Assembly (NCBI GenBank): GCA_039881145.1
Contig: JAYKKI010000038.1
Location: 5,878,501 to 5,942,500 of the forward strand
DNA length: 64,000 nucleotides
Origin: Druceiella hillmani
Lineage: Eukaryota; Arthropoda; Insecta; Lepidoptera; Hepialidae
Direction of reading: 5' to 3'
Made by a program: the position numbers and the translations under genes. The notes under the pieces were generated by a model. It worked only from the letters and a program-made list of their open reading frames with translations, did no database searches and had not been told where the DNA came from. Below are positions 25,560 through 38,338 of this stretch, one piece after another. Position 1 is the first letter of the stretch. Each line of letters starts with the position of its first letter.

Positions 25560-25905
25560 GATGTCAACGCCCAGCCAAAATCGTTAAGGATAGAAATTTA
25601 AGATTTGGAGAGGGTGTTGATTTTATACTCTAAGCATCGTTTAAGAAGGGATTTCTTGAAATTCAATTCCTGAGGGGGGTGAAAAGTGGTGGCTAAATTT
25701 GTGTCGGAAAAATACTTCAATTGCAAATTTTCACTTAAAACTTGGTATTAATACTCTTCAACACAAATAATGAAACACGCCTATTTCAACATTTTACGAG
25801 ATTCAGTCCGTAAGAGGGTGAAAAGCGGTATTTTAATTTCTAGGCAAGGAAATATTTTTATGGTAATTTTTCAATATAACGACCAATGTGGTATATAAAG
25901 AAGTG
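25560..25905 (+). repeat. Fossil repeat with GGGTGAAAAG words
   Basis: Two spaced blocks, ttgaaattc...ggggtgaaaagtggt (about 25650-25690) and gagattcagtc...gagggtgaaaagcggt (about 25795-25830). They show the doubled structure typical of a common insect interspersed repeat. Heavily diverged. Confidence 0.45.
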
Positions 25906-26537
25906 CTGTATTCACTTCAACCTTCTGTTCGCTTCTTTATTTTCGTCATAACAATATATAAGTTAGTAGATATTTAATAAAAATTACACTGAATTTATAT
26001 TTTTAATTTTTTAAACTACAAAATAGATTTTGAATAAAATTTTCACCGTTTCCAAAGTCGAAAAACATAACCTCCTTTTTTGAAGTTGGTAAGCGAGCGA
26101 ATAGTTAATATTATATCAAATACTTCCAGAGGTATTGTTAAAAATATATAAAATAATTCTCATTAGTCGTTTAATCACATCAATTATTCTAAATCTCCAA
26201 ATATGTGAGAAATACATGATAAATTTACGTCGCTGAAAGATATAACAAGCAACCTATTCCTATGATGAAAAGCAATATTAATGCATTAAAATAGTTTCAA
26301 AGAAATACTTTATATGTTTAATCGTAGTGTTACTTCACCTTGTACTTACAGGTTTTATTTTGTTATAGGGTTGCTTATGGTCGTCGATTTGATACTTGCT
26401 AGTATGTTAGGTAAACAGTAGTGGGTTCTCATAACTTTAACCGGTGTGCATGTTAACTCCAGCCATTGCCTGCATACTGTGACGATTTATTCGTATCGAA
26501 ATGTACTTGGGTAATTAATTAGTTACAACTTTCCTGT

Positions 26538-26722
<185 letters not shown>

Positions 26723-27119
26723 TGTCGTTATATGTCTGCCAAGTATACGCAAATCTGTAAATAATTTTATAAATTAAAAATTTAAAATGTTATTTTTATC
26801 AATTCGAATATTAATAGGACGGCAGAAGAATAGCGCGAAAATTAAATAAAATGGCATGATTAAATAAAATGGCACGCTGAAATATATGCATTTTTTAATT
26901 ACAAAACATGAAAAGTGATTTTTGAACACTGCTAGCGTAAAAAAAATTATGGCGACCTTGTGGAACTTTATTTCACAAACATTTACATTCATACAAATTT
27001 CAATAAGGTTTAATTTGCTGGTACTAAGTCATTTCATAAAATGTTTTTTATTCCTAAACCCAATACCATTGATCATTTTTTAGGTTATGGTAAAATAACA
27101 CGAGCGAAGTATTTATAAT

Positions 27120-27490
27120 CATACTGCATTTATTATGCTTTTTTTATTCCAGTAAATGCTATTATGCATAACCAGCATCTTTTTACAAAATTTCTTCTTA
27201 AACTTGGTAAGGCCTTTTCGTTGTTTTTTACCACTTCAGACACATGGTGTAGTATTTGTCTTAATTGTTGCTCATTATCGTTAGTAGTCCCATAGACCGC
27301 CTCATTGAAATATCCTCATAGAAAATAGTCCAACGGATTGAGGTCTGGTGAACGTGGTGACCATGCAATTGTACCGTCCCATCCTATCCATTGATTTAGG
27401 TAAGTTGCATTTAAGAATTCAGTTACTTGTAGCGAAAAGTGGGCCAGTACAGTATCGTGCTGTAGCCCATATCCTGCAATTCTTAGTTTT
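27120..27490 (-). pseudogene. mariner/Tc1-type transposase fragment
   Basis: The minus strand reads GLQHDTVLAHFSLQVTEFL, then NATYLNQWIG, SPRSPDLNPLDYFL, an in-frame TGA where Trp is expected, and GYFNEAVYG. These blocks hold the second catalytic Asp (QHD) and the third (SPD), about 36 residues apart. The N-terminal part may continue to about 28200 in broken frames (PENLTSQQKQTLP near 28100). It is a fossil: the stop and frameshifts prevent expression. Confidence 0.75.
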
Positions 27491-28199
27491 ATAACAAATG
27501 ATTAACTTTTTTCTTGTCTTAGATTCTATGACAGGTTAAAAACCCAGTTTAATTGGGATGTCGTTAGGTTAATTAAAGCATAATATTTTTGGGCAAACCT
27601 ATTCAGACTGACATTGGTATCTGTATAACTGAACACCGTTTTCACCCAAAATCAGAGTAAACGAGTCAAATGGCACTTCCACACGCGGGGTACGCATCAG
27701 TTACTTCCATTCATAATTCAAATTGCTGCTTTACTATTATTCTAAGAGTGACATCGTTCCATTTTAAAACTAGGAGTAGTGTGTATGTGAAACCAGGTAA
27801 CCGTACAAAATTGAATCTCAGGGTTTTGCGTAAAGAACAAGACGCGTAGAAAGTCGCATGCAGCAGTGTCGATAAAAAAATTCAAATAAAATCCTAAATA
27901 GTTGCAACTGATGCTGGCATTTCTGTTTGTGGAATCGCGTAACCAAAAAAAAAGTCTTAATAGATCACGTCATTTTCCTATAGAATAGGTCTTCATTAAA
28001 TTTTAAGACATTATTGTATACGAGTTAAGTTCTTAAATTGATGCCGCAAACCTCTTCCTGACAAGTAGTGCTTTTCGAGAGCCGAGTTACATTATTTACG
28101 TTGTGGGGACATTTTACTGGCAGCGTTTGCTTTTGTTGCGAAGTTAGATTCTCTGGTTTTCACAATTTTGGAAATCGAAACGTTAATATACTATACATA

Positions 28200-31100
28200 T
28201 AGGCTTTGACACAGATATTATGTTGAAATAGGGTTCGCTCCATCTGGAGTTTTTTTGTAAAGAGTAACAATATACTGTGAATGATCGCCAGAAAACTTAA
28301 CACACCATTTTATATTATAGGTATTTTTTTAATTAAGTGACCATGATGGCAAATAAAAACTTAGTTTAAAGATGAAAATAAATTTACAAACATACAATAG
28401 CAATGAGTCATCGAAGGTCGAAAGTATAAAATATCATGATACAATTTACTTGGCATTAGTAAATTGGCGCATTTCTACCACGCTTACTATAAAATACTTC
28501 TAAATTGTTACTGACCTTTAAGTTTAGTGATGTAATTTGGTGTTGAAATTATGTACATTTGCTTTTATTCGAAATTATATTTTGTTATTTAAAGTCGTAT
28601 TTTAAAAACTTCCATAGAAATGCACACTTTTTTCGGGTCTAAATTTTGATAGGCTATCCTTTCTATGTTTACCCACTCTATAACTGTGCTATTCATCTTT
28701 ATTTTCGTAATAAATTTTACACCGAAATCACCCGCAATTGTAGTTTTTCTTTCTAAAATGAGTATACATCATAACGAAATGTTTTTTGAAGTACGGTAAG
28801 AATGAAATAATCGAAATAAATATTTTTCATTTTATTTCAAATAAATTTCGTTTTGGGGATGTTTGATGAGTCGATATCAAATTTGAAGCTGAAAATTTTC
28901 AGTATTTCATCGAATTTTGCGGGAAATTATCTCGTTCTAATACGCAAAAGGTTCGATATATATCCAAATATATAAATGAGGGAATGAATGCAAGTTCAAT
29001 GTATGCACAAACCAGCTATGTCCCTCCACTTCATCAGGAGGTAATCGGTGCGCAGGCAAATCAAAGAAATCTTTCTAAGATTTGTTCGAAGATTCGGTGT
29101 TTCCATCATAATATAGTGTATGCCAATTCAAATTGAGTTGTTGTTCTTCTAAAGAGTACATTTCCGTGATTGAAACGAATGCAGAAATTAAGCTGCAAGC
29201 TATTTTGATAAATTATGATAAATGGGGATGAGATGGGATATTTAGAGACGTACACACGACAATTTGAGAACATTGCCGCTACAGTTGAATTCCTCTTTCT
29301 ATATTAATTGGCTCCTTTGAGATTAGTCGACGATGGAACTATTATATGGCATAACCAACGACCCTCTACCGCTCTATACTGCCACGTCATCAAGTTATGT
29401 TTTCCAGTGAGATGCATGCATTTACGAAACAGGAAAATCAGGTAAGTGTTAGAGGAATAAATAAGTTACCGCTGTTAACAAGAAAATTTATGTTGAGTAC
29501 AATTTGTTGGCAAAGTAAGCAATGTTTTGACAGCTATCGATCCTCTTACAAATGTTAGGTAATCGCTGCTACTCCCAAAACTATGTGTAACGTATTAAAG
29601 GATTTTCCAAGTAATGGAGACTGCTATGGACTTGGTTTATCTACTTTACATGTTTACTGCAGATTAAATCTATAGATTAGATAGAAAAAGTGACAGGATA
29701 GATATGACAGCGACAATATGGCGTGAAGCGAAGTTCCGTTTAAACCTGGTTATGGAAACACACATAATAGAAACACCGCACGTAGATTTTTTTGCCAGTG
29801 CAGAACTAATGAAGTTCTATTTTAAAATGTTCCCACTACGTATATCGGCTTCTAATAATATTATTTTATGTTATTTAAGGGATTTAGTCTTTATTGTAGA
29901 ATTTGTTTTTTTGTTTAATATAATGTTTTATTTATTATACATATTGATTTTTTTAACCAAGTAACAATAAAATAACAAATCCAACTGTCGAACAGTTAGA
30001 TTGCTTTAGTAAAGTTAATTTTCTTTTATGAAAGATAATATTTTTAATGAATAAAAAAAATAAAATAATAAAAAAATGGTATTAAAATTTATACACATTT
30101 TATTACCATTTTCCCTTTGTATCCATCCTATTAAATTATGTTTTATTTTTAGTCGCTGATTTTTCTCTTTCACTTTTTCCTTCGTACTGCATTAGGCTAT
30201 GGTTAAATCGAGCAATGAAACAAATAAAATAATTACATCTCGCCAGCTCGTACTAGACGATTTACTGTGCGTTGTGTATATTCAGCCTTATACACATCGA
30301 CTTGAGGGAAGTACAATTTCACTTCGATTTCGAATTGAAAAATGCGGTTCAAAATGCGGATTAACAAGATGCGATTGTCTTGTCGAGATTAGACAAACAT
30401 TTTCGATTTGAATCCACGTTTAAATAACATTTGTTTCGTGACCACATGGTGACTTTAATTAACATTAACTATGTAGGGGCTAAATAACAGTACCCGTTGT
30501 TTGTTATATCGCAGACACATCGACCCTAAGTGGTAAACTTTGTCCAAAAGAAAATTGTAATGTTTTATTTACAATAAAATGAGAATTTATTTTCTTTTCC
30601 AATATTCTGTGATCAAATACAGTTTTAACAAAATTTTTAAATTTTGATTCATGGAGCAAATAGTCAACGAGTTCGAAGCTCGTATAGTGAAATTGTGACT
30701 ATATTAAAATGATATGCTTATTTTTTCAGCTAAAACTTTTTTAAAATATACAAATTTAATGAAATGCTTTTATCTAATGATAATTTTTGAGATCAATGTG
30801 ACGTAACGATGACGTTTGTCAACAAAACAGTTACGGAAGTAACCTGCTTTTTTTTTGATCTGAAAATAATAATACATAGGAACACAAATTAAAATTTTAA
30901 ATTAAATTTTTGTGTAGTTATTATTGTTAAATTTAATAATTTTTGATACGGATTATGTACTACAAAAAAGTTAATTAACAAAAAATATTGAATATTAATT
31001 GTAATATTTCTTAGTCTATAACAACAAACGGTATACCAAGTAATTTGCTCCATCTACACAATATAGTAAGGGAATACTTTACAAAAGAACCAAGTTCTAA

Positions 31101-31590
31101 TCACAAGTACCTTTTTCTCTAGACGTTATCTAAGTTTAATAATTATACTTGTACATTTGTTTCTACACATTTCTACATAGATTTTAATCAATGCTATATT
31201 ATATGTAACAAAACATTATTCATTTCATTTTACAAAAGGCACCGCTTCTCACAACTGCTTAATCGTTACTATGAAAATTATTGAACGCATTTAAGGAATG
31301 TTTTTCCCGTTTCTCGTTGGTACTTAAGCGACACTGGTCAACTTTATGTTTCTAGCTGGACGTATTCCAAGATTTGTGAATGGTAGACGACCTGAAATAA
31401 AAAAAGGACGATGTATTACTAAGATGTCATACAATTTTGAAACAAATAATTTAAACATAACATGCAAATGGTGACAGTTGAGAGGCACATTTTGTAAAGG
31501 TGCTGCTTAATCATTCGAACTCGGGTTCGAATATCGTTAAATTAAAAAAAAGTCTTTCTACCGGACACCGAGTGAAAAAAATGTAAATGT
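28200..31590. other. Intergenic AT-rich sequence, no gene recognised
   Basis: Open frames here (for example 29704-29964 and 30199-30411 on +) lack recognisable domains, show no strong coding character and have no plausible splice partners. A GC-richer patch at 29240-29430 is weak. Confidence 0.5.
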
Positions 31591-31595
31591 AAGAC

Positions 31596-31684
31596 TTCAT
31601 CAGAAGAGTGTGATGACCGTAGCGATGTGACAGTGTCCGTGCGGCACTGTCACATCGCTATGGTCATCACACTCTTCTGATGAA
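31596..31684. repeat. Hairpin with 40-bp arms
   Basis: 31596-31635 pairs with 31645-31684 around a 9-nt loop. There is one non-Watson-Crick position, which would be G-U in a + strand RNA, so all 40 positions could pair. It could be a recent inverted duplication, a foldback element or a hairpin RNA source. Confidence 0.8.
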
Positions 31685-31984
31685 ATTTCAAAGCCCTATA
31701 AAGCAGTATATACATAAATGCTACTCTCGTTCGAGATTCTCTAGCTCTTTCACATCGATTGCACGCTTTTATTTCCCGACCCCACACTATGTTACGATGT
31801 TTTCCTATTTTTCTATATAATCCTTTGGTTTTAAATTTAAGGGTAATTCATAAAATGATTTAATTTTTTAAAATAAATTGCAAATAAATTCGCTGATATG
31901 TTCCGCATAAGAATTACATTTGTAGCTTGTATCATAGAGATAAACGTGCTTGGGGTGCCTTTTTATCACTAAACAGAATTTCAT

Positions 31985-32130
31985 TTGATTATTAAAAATC
32001 ACCCCGCCAGGGACAAGAGACTAATTAATGACGAGTGTGTAATATCAAACCGCGGCAAGGTGCCAGGTCTCGATTGTCCCCTGCAGGGTACAAGCTTCTT
32101 TCCTTTTACGCCGCTTCTTTGATACTGTGC
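31985..32130. promoter_or_regulatory. Candidate regulatory island with TAATTAAT
   Basis: A GC-richer patch containing agactaattaatgacgag (a paired homeodomain-type core), ccgcggcaaggtgccagg and cccctgcagggtac. It resembles the islands at 33.2 and 37.5 kb in being distinct from the AT-rich background. Function is inferred. Confidence 0.35.
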
Positions 32131-33184
32131 ATTTAGAATAATTTAGCTATTTCAATACTAAGATCTAATATTTTCAGATGAATATAATGTTTAAATTGCG
32201 CCCCATTTTTTCCCATTTCCATCCCTTTTATACCACCATTTTTAACTTTTTCCTTTCTTTCGCACGTCAAGCCGCCGTTCGATGCGAGTAATTATATACC
32301 TAACGTACAAATCGATAAGAAAATCACTGCATGTTACAGAATTTCAAATACGCTGTTATACATTTAAGCTCGTTTTGCTCGATTTCTAGCGGCAAAGGTA
32401 GGGCAACTTTCTGATCAAGATCATTGTGTGTATGCTCTATATTTTATAATAAAACATTAAGTAGCTGACTTTTGTTAAAATAGTAGAGGCAAATAATTTT
32501 ATTCTGTTAATAATGGATATCTGAAGTAGAATATCCACCGGCATAAGGTTTAACGCGTGAATAGCTTGTCTTACAAAAATAACACGTCAGATCGGTTATA
32601 GTCCGAGCAAATATGTTAATTATAAATATTTTCTATTTAATAATAAATGTTTTCTAATTACGCGCTTTATCTATATATTAATACGTGAAGAGAAAATGTT
32701 GTACCTCTTTTAAGCATATTACGCGCACGCGCGGTAGGAGGAGTGCACAAAGCTAAAATGTATATATAATATGTGTTACAAATAAATTAAATTATATACT
32801 ACAAATATACTAAAAGATTGATTGTTTATGTTCAACAATAAAATATGAATTGTTTACATTCATACAGTCAATGTCACATAACAGTCTGTGGTCGAACAGT
32901 CGCACAGAGTAGAAACTGTCGCCAAAGAATTTTAAAATGTCAGATTGACTGAATGAGTTCCGAGCTGTGAATTTTGTGTGATTTCTAATATGCCTTTTTC
33001 AAAAGTCTGAAGTATATGCCAAGGCAAAAAATGTATTTGTTTTATATTTTTTGCAATAGATGTGTGTTTTATGTATTAGTGAAATACAACTTGCTTAGTA
33101 TACTTTGTGGAAAAACTAACGTGTGTAAAATTGTATGCTTCAAATAAAAATTGTGTCAAAAGTCCGTAAAAATATTGCAACGGG

Positions 33185-33420
33185 TGCGGGAAAGTATACA
33201 CGCGGCGGGTGAACGGCGGGTCGGGAAGCGAGCGCGGTGTCGGCGAAGGACAAGTGCTGTCGCGCCGGCGCCCTCGGTGCGTACCTCACGGATCAAAGGG
33301 GCGTAAAGAGCCGCTCGCGCGCCTTTAATGATTTAAATAAACGAAAACCACCGGTGCGGCGCGGCCCGCATCACACGCCGATATACCCCGCCTGATATGC
33401 CTCGACACTTGCCGTACTGT
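33185..33420. promoter_or_regulatory. GC-rich regulatory island with TCF- and FOX-like sites
   Basis: A sharply bounded CpG-rich block about 10.4 kb upstream of the PRDM13 ATG. Notable words are ggatcaaaggggcg (TCF/LEF-like) and ctttaatgatttaaataaacg (TAAT plus a forkhead-like core). No open frame with protein features runs through it. Role inferred from position and motif content. Confidence 0.45.
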
Positions 33421-33585
33421 CGAACCACTATTTAGATAAACCTTTGCTCGCAGTGTTGTCAGTTTTATTGTGTTGTCATCTGCAGGTCGACTGCATATTT
33501 ATTTCGTATTAGAAGTGTCGCTTCGTTCGGTAGAACGGTTCATAGGTTCAGTAGATGATCAATCAATATTTTATTTATAATTTAA

Positions 33586-35275
33586 CTAGCTGACTCGGCG
33601 AACTTCGTACCGCCTCAGAGTCAATAAATGTTTTAACTTATTAGCTGAATTAAATTCAGTTTTTTATTAAGTTCAATAAATGTAAAAATCAAAATGAAAA
33701 CTATTTTAATTAAATTAAAATAACATTAAAATCACGACTTTGTAGTCATCACTTGGAATGCGATTCAACGCAGTTATTTATAACCGAACCGATGTATGAT
33801 ATTCATGAAGTAGTTGCTACAAATCTTGGAGAACTTCTCTTTTTATTGCCGATTCGATATTTTGACACCGATCAAGTTGTTACTCCATGCTGCCCATGAA
33901 GTAAATTTAGGTGCATTTATGCTGTGCATCTTCAAGCGGTTGCAATATCCAATTCGATTGTGAATTTGGCCTTGGATCTATTAAGTCGAAGGCGAAGTTA
34001 CATTTACTAAATTATGAACATTCTAGCAGAAATTACCTTGAATGTCAGATCGAATCCGCGTTCTTCGATAATGTCTGCTCCAAATGAAGTCATTTGGAAA
34101 CATCCATTGTATCTTTGAACGTTCGATAGAAAATTTCGTGATTCTGGTGTTTCGGTACGAAGTAATGAATGCAATGACTCAGGTGGCAGAAGCAAGAATG
34201 GCAATTTCATCTTGGCACTGAGAGAGCACAATCCAGGCGTTACTCCAGCGAACTAATTCAATGCACCGCAATGGTCGCACACAATATCCATTGGGCCAAT
34301 TCGAACGAAAGGATGCGAGCTGTAGTCAATTAGGCAATCGTATCGAAATGCTACTCGATTCAAATCAACGCTTGAAGCATTTCTTCTTGCGCGTCGAAGT
34401 TGTTGATCTGTGCAATAAGCTCGACGATTTTTCGTTGCCAACTGAACTGTTTGTCTTGTTCTTGAGTCGGGCCATACTTATGCGGTGCTCTTCCCGTCCA
34501 ATTTCTTATTCATCTGCATTGGATTGATTCGCAATATTCCTAAGTCGAATTGCATTACCGTTTCGTCGTGAAAGATTAGACTCTCAGCATTATAAATAAC
34601 ACTTTAAAATTAATCACACAAAAATTAATCACTTAAATTAGATAATGAAGCAATTATCGATGCCCGCACAATCACAAATATCATAACCTCACAAAGTGAA
34701 CATCTTCATAAAACTTAACTATTTGAAATCACTCTTCGCTAATGAATTTCAGAAAAAATTGTTTAAAGAGAATTAACTTAATCAAATTCAAATGAAATAA
34801 CGGGCGAAAACTGAATAAGAATTATTAAAAACCAATTATCATTTTCGTTCGGGTCTTTTTCTTTTTTCGGGTCTTGTACTTTTTTCTTTTTTTTCTGTCA
34901 TTTATCACATATTACGTTTTATACACAATTAAATTATTTGTGATGTTTTTTACTTTTCCAATGCGCGAGAAAACTTCTCAAAGCCGAGATAAAAAAATAT
35001 TCGAAAAATTAATAATCATATAAATTTTCAATGTAAAAAAAATATCTGTCAATCCGTTCTCGATATATCAACAAAGCCGTTCCATACAAAATGTATGAGA
35101 AAATGAATTTTCTTCATAAATTTTTTTTCGTGAATTTGCCAATGTTTTAATACTTATTATCCTATTCCCGACAAAGACAAATCCAAAAACACTAAAATCA
35201 AAAAAATTGTTCAGCCGTTCTTTAGTTATAAACGGTGTAACTAACAAGACTTTGTTTTATAAATATAGATATATC
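33586..35275 (-). mobile_element. Helitron-like element fragment (about 1.7 kb)
   Basis: The left edge is the word taactagctgactcggcgaa and cttcgtaccgcc. The right edge is taactaacaagactttg followed by ttataaatatagata. Both words recur as the ends of insect elements of this kind. Inside lies a minus-strand Helitron-type protein fragment (34007-34527). The internal flanks are AT-rich and hold nothing else recognisable. The exact ends are estimates. Confidence 0.6.
34007..34527 (-). pseudogene. Helitron helicase-like N-terminal domain fragment
   Basis: The minus-strand frame reads NRVAFRYDCLIDYSSHPFVR, then IGPMDIVCDHCGALN, an in-frame TAG (34253-34255), FAGVTPGLCSLSAKMKLP, LPPESLHSLLRTETPESRNF and FQMTSFGADIIEERGF. 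This is the order of the Helitron N-terminal region (a zinc-binding CxxC, then the LLP..L..LL and SFG blocks). The stop sits where family members usually have an aromatic residue. Frame is kept on both sides, so the main lesion is one nonsense change. The Rep and helicase domains are absent. Confidence 0.8.
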
Positions 35276-36325
35276 AGTAAATCGCTATTATTTCCTCGGT
35301 GCCGAGGCAAAAATGTTATATTTAATTATTAAATAGAAGTAAAAATATAATTGTTTATTATAGGTGAAATTAATTGTAGATATTAGTAACAATTAAAATT
35401 CATTCAAGTATAGTGGGCTTTTTTCTTTGAAAATATTTGACATTTTTTTATTTCACAAATAATAATTTCAAGGTATAGGTAAGCTGGATAGGCATGAAAG
35501 AAAATTGAACAAATATTAAAAGTTGAACCTGTTCTGAAGTCCAATTTTTAAGATTCCCTTAACGTTCAGGCAAAGACGATAATGCTGAATTGGGAAATAA
35601 TTTTTTTAATATTCATTTTATTCTACGAGAGCGAGTAAGAAAAGGATACATCCCCACTCTACCCCCCACCATTAAATTTAGGAACTCATAATTCGCCTGT
35701 TTTTTAATAATTTTTTATAACTTTTTCAACAAGTAATAAAATACCCTATTGCGGCTTACATGGCGATCTTATTTCTTTTCTTAGCCTGACATAAAATTGT
35801 TGGTTTGAAAACAACGGCAGTTTTGCAAATTTGTTCTGGTGTCTTCTCTAGGTTTCTCTGATTCTCTATGTGTGAGGAAATTTTGTTTTATTCACATACA
35901 TTGGAAAGAAAGAAATAGTTGAACAGATTCACGAAATTTATATTTACAAATTTAAATTTATACCTACTAGTTATACAAGAACCTAGTTATATTTGCGTGT
36001 AACTAACTTCTTGTACAACGTTTGGGTGTTCCTGCAAATTGAGTTTTGGAGTTTGGCACGATAACAGCTTATCCGACCGACGTCAAACTTTCACCGTCAT
36101 AGGGTAGGCTGGTCTAGGAGTACATACGTAAGGTCCAAACTGTTCTAAAATGAAAATATATAATTATAGATAATCAGCTTAGCTTTTATTTTGTACTTAA
36201 TTAACACATCTTCCATAAAATTACATAAACTGTAACAAAAATACTGCCTTAACTTTGGAAAAATAATAAAAGTGAGAATTGCGTACTCTTACAATGTTAT
36301 TGGAAAAAAGTAAGCATCAAAAATC
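35276..36325. other. Intergenic sequence between Helitron and Tigger remnants
   Basis: AT-rich. No open frame with recognisable features and no clear structured repeat. Confidence 0.5.
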
Positions 36326-36329
36326 ATGT

Positions 36330-37445
36330 CGAAATTGGTGCCTACATTACTTGCAGTGGTCACAAATAAAGTTTATTTCACCATCATAATTTGGACAAGC
36401 TTCATGCTACCACTCCTGCATTTGGAACATCCTATCCAGTCTGCGTGTGGGGAGTTTACGTATATTTCACCACATGGCGGACATTTCCACATTTTCTTTT
36501 TAGGTGTGATTTTTGGAACTTGAAAACTTTTTTTGGCCCGTTTAGTAGTTCATTTTGAAATATTTTTTGGTTTTTTCTTTGGTAATTGTTTTGAGTCGGA
36601 ATACTCTTCGAGAGTCACCTTGTACGGAGATCCACTCAAAATGTCTGATTTTGCTCTTTTGCGGTTAGATCTTGATAATACTTCTGCTCGTGGTAGTGGG
36701 GCTACATCTGCAAGCAGCATATGAGGCGATTTTATTTTAATGCAAGCAGGTGGTGTACACGCTTTTCCTCTCAAAATATTTTGTCACTCTTTAAATGACG
36801 TGTTCCCACCCTGCAATTTACCCGACATTTCATTTGTTGTGCATTAGGGTAATGATCAAATACTCTGTACATTGTCGTTACTAGCTGGAACGGTAATTTC
36901 CTTTGATGTTACATCGATAGTATTGCTCTGCTTATGGTTGCACTTCTCAACCCCCTTCCCCCCCCAGTTGCCAGCCTGAAGTTGCTCTACCCCCTTGTTA
37001 GCCCGATCCTCATTATCAACGCCAATGATATTAGCCACGGTAGATGTAGCGTTTTCCTTATAATAACAGTTTTGTATTGGGTCAACTGACTGATAAGTTT
37101 GTTCATCACAAGTTTCTGACAATGTCATTTCTGTCACTGTACTGGCTAAGAAAGCTTCTTCTCCAAGAATGTCTGGATTTAATCGTTGTATTCCTGATAC
37201 CTTGAAACTCTGTATGGCATTTGCGGGTGTAGCTGCATTAAGATAAGTAGGAGTCAAAATTTGAGTAATTTGGTAAATTGTTATCACTCGACCAGGATGA
37301 TTACGTATCCATGTTTCACGTTCCAATGAGTAAAAAATCTTGAGGCTATTATGGATGCAACGATCAAGTGGCTGAGTTTTGTGGCTGCTATGAGGTGGTA
37401 TTATCCGGAAGCATGTAAAAATGATCATATAAAATTTGAAATGGC
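36330..37445 (-). pseudogene. Tigger/pogo transposase C-terminal remnant
   Basis: Minus-strand blocks in order: IIPPHSSHKTQPLD (third catalytic Asp region), HNSLKIFYSLERETWIRNH, VSGIQRLNPDIL, a variable acidic linker, then LSRSNRKRAKSDILSGSPYK (about 36600-36680) and a PHD-like CPPCGEIYVNSPHADWIGCS (about 36400-36475). The part upstream of the third Asp is missing. Frames change between blocks. It is a second, unrelated copy with respect to the element at 38.3 kb, judging by sequence. Confidence 0.75.
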
Positions 37446-37875
37446 CAAGAGGTCTCGAACGCGGAGCGTCGTTGCGTGGAGAGCGGCAGCGAGTGGCCGC
37501 ACGCATCTCGCTCTAATCTCCTTACAATATAAAATGATTAGGGCATTGTGGCGGGCGATAGGAAGCGCATTAGCGGGGGTCGCGCAGCTGCGCACACAGC
37601 GCGCCGCGGCCCGCCAGATCCACCGCAGTTAATTGCGACGATCTGATTAGGGCCGCCGCTGCGACGATCCGCGATCTTATCGCCCGTGTTTATTTACTTG
37701 CGCGCGCCGGACAGATGTTCTCTCGCGCGACACCGCCCTAACTCCGACTGCGTTGCGCAGCTCGCTTTGGCAACGTTTGACTCGTTGCGTCATAACCGCA
37801 TTAATTTTAATATGTGGGTATCGATGATTATTACATACGTCTCGTCTATGAGCGTGATCGAGGTGGAATAAAGTA
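37445..37875. promoter_or_regulatory. GC-rich regulatory island, about 430 bp
   Basis: The longest GC/CpG-rich block of the PRDM13 upstream desert. It contains aaaatgattagggcattgt (shared with 23.1 kb), atctgattagggccgccg, gcagctgcgc and cagatgtt E-boxes, gttaattgcg and a ttaattttaat stretch. Open frames exist on both strands because stops are rare in GC-rich DNA. None is protein-like. Its left edge abuts the Tigger remnant. Confidence 0.45.
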
Positions 37876-38338
37876 GGCAATTACCCACCCCCTTCACGGG
37901 TAAATAAATTGTAACTCAATTTTACCCATAAACACTTTACATAAATTAATGTTACATAACTAGGATTACGTTTTCAAACAATCTGTTATCTAGTACCTAT
38001 GATTTACTCAAACAATACAATTAAGAAGGTGCAACATTCCCACCGGAAGGGAAATAGAAATTCTCACTTCATCAGGTCATGGTAGATATCAGCTACTCAC
38101 GAAACGTGGTTTAGATAGGTATGCCACGACTCTGAACACAGGTGAAATGGTCTTTGCATGCTTGGCGCACCCGCATAAAAATTTCGTCCTTAAAACTAAA
38201 AACACGAGTTCGAAAATGATTTCTACGAAAGATTCGCCATGAATTTTTTAATATTCACCTAAATCATATTTGTATCAATAATAATATATTAAATCATATT
38301 TATAAAATAATTATATATTGTTTGCTTTTGAACTGTTA
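37876..38338. other. AT-rich spacer left of the Tigger element
   Basis: No feature is recognised between the GC-rich island and the TA target site of the Tigger element. Confidence 0.5.

Noticed and set aside
29704..29964. 86-codon plus-strand open frame
   Set aside because: Hydrophobic AT-rich translation without domain features, splice partners or a GC rise; typical of random AT-rich DNA.
31520..31545. gggttcgaatatcg, resembling a tRNA B box
   Set aside because: No matching A box, acceptor stem or anticodon arm could be fitted around it; at most a tRNA-derived SINE fragment.
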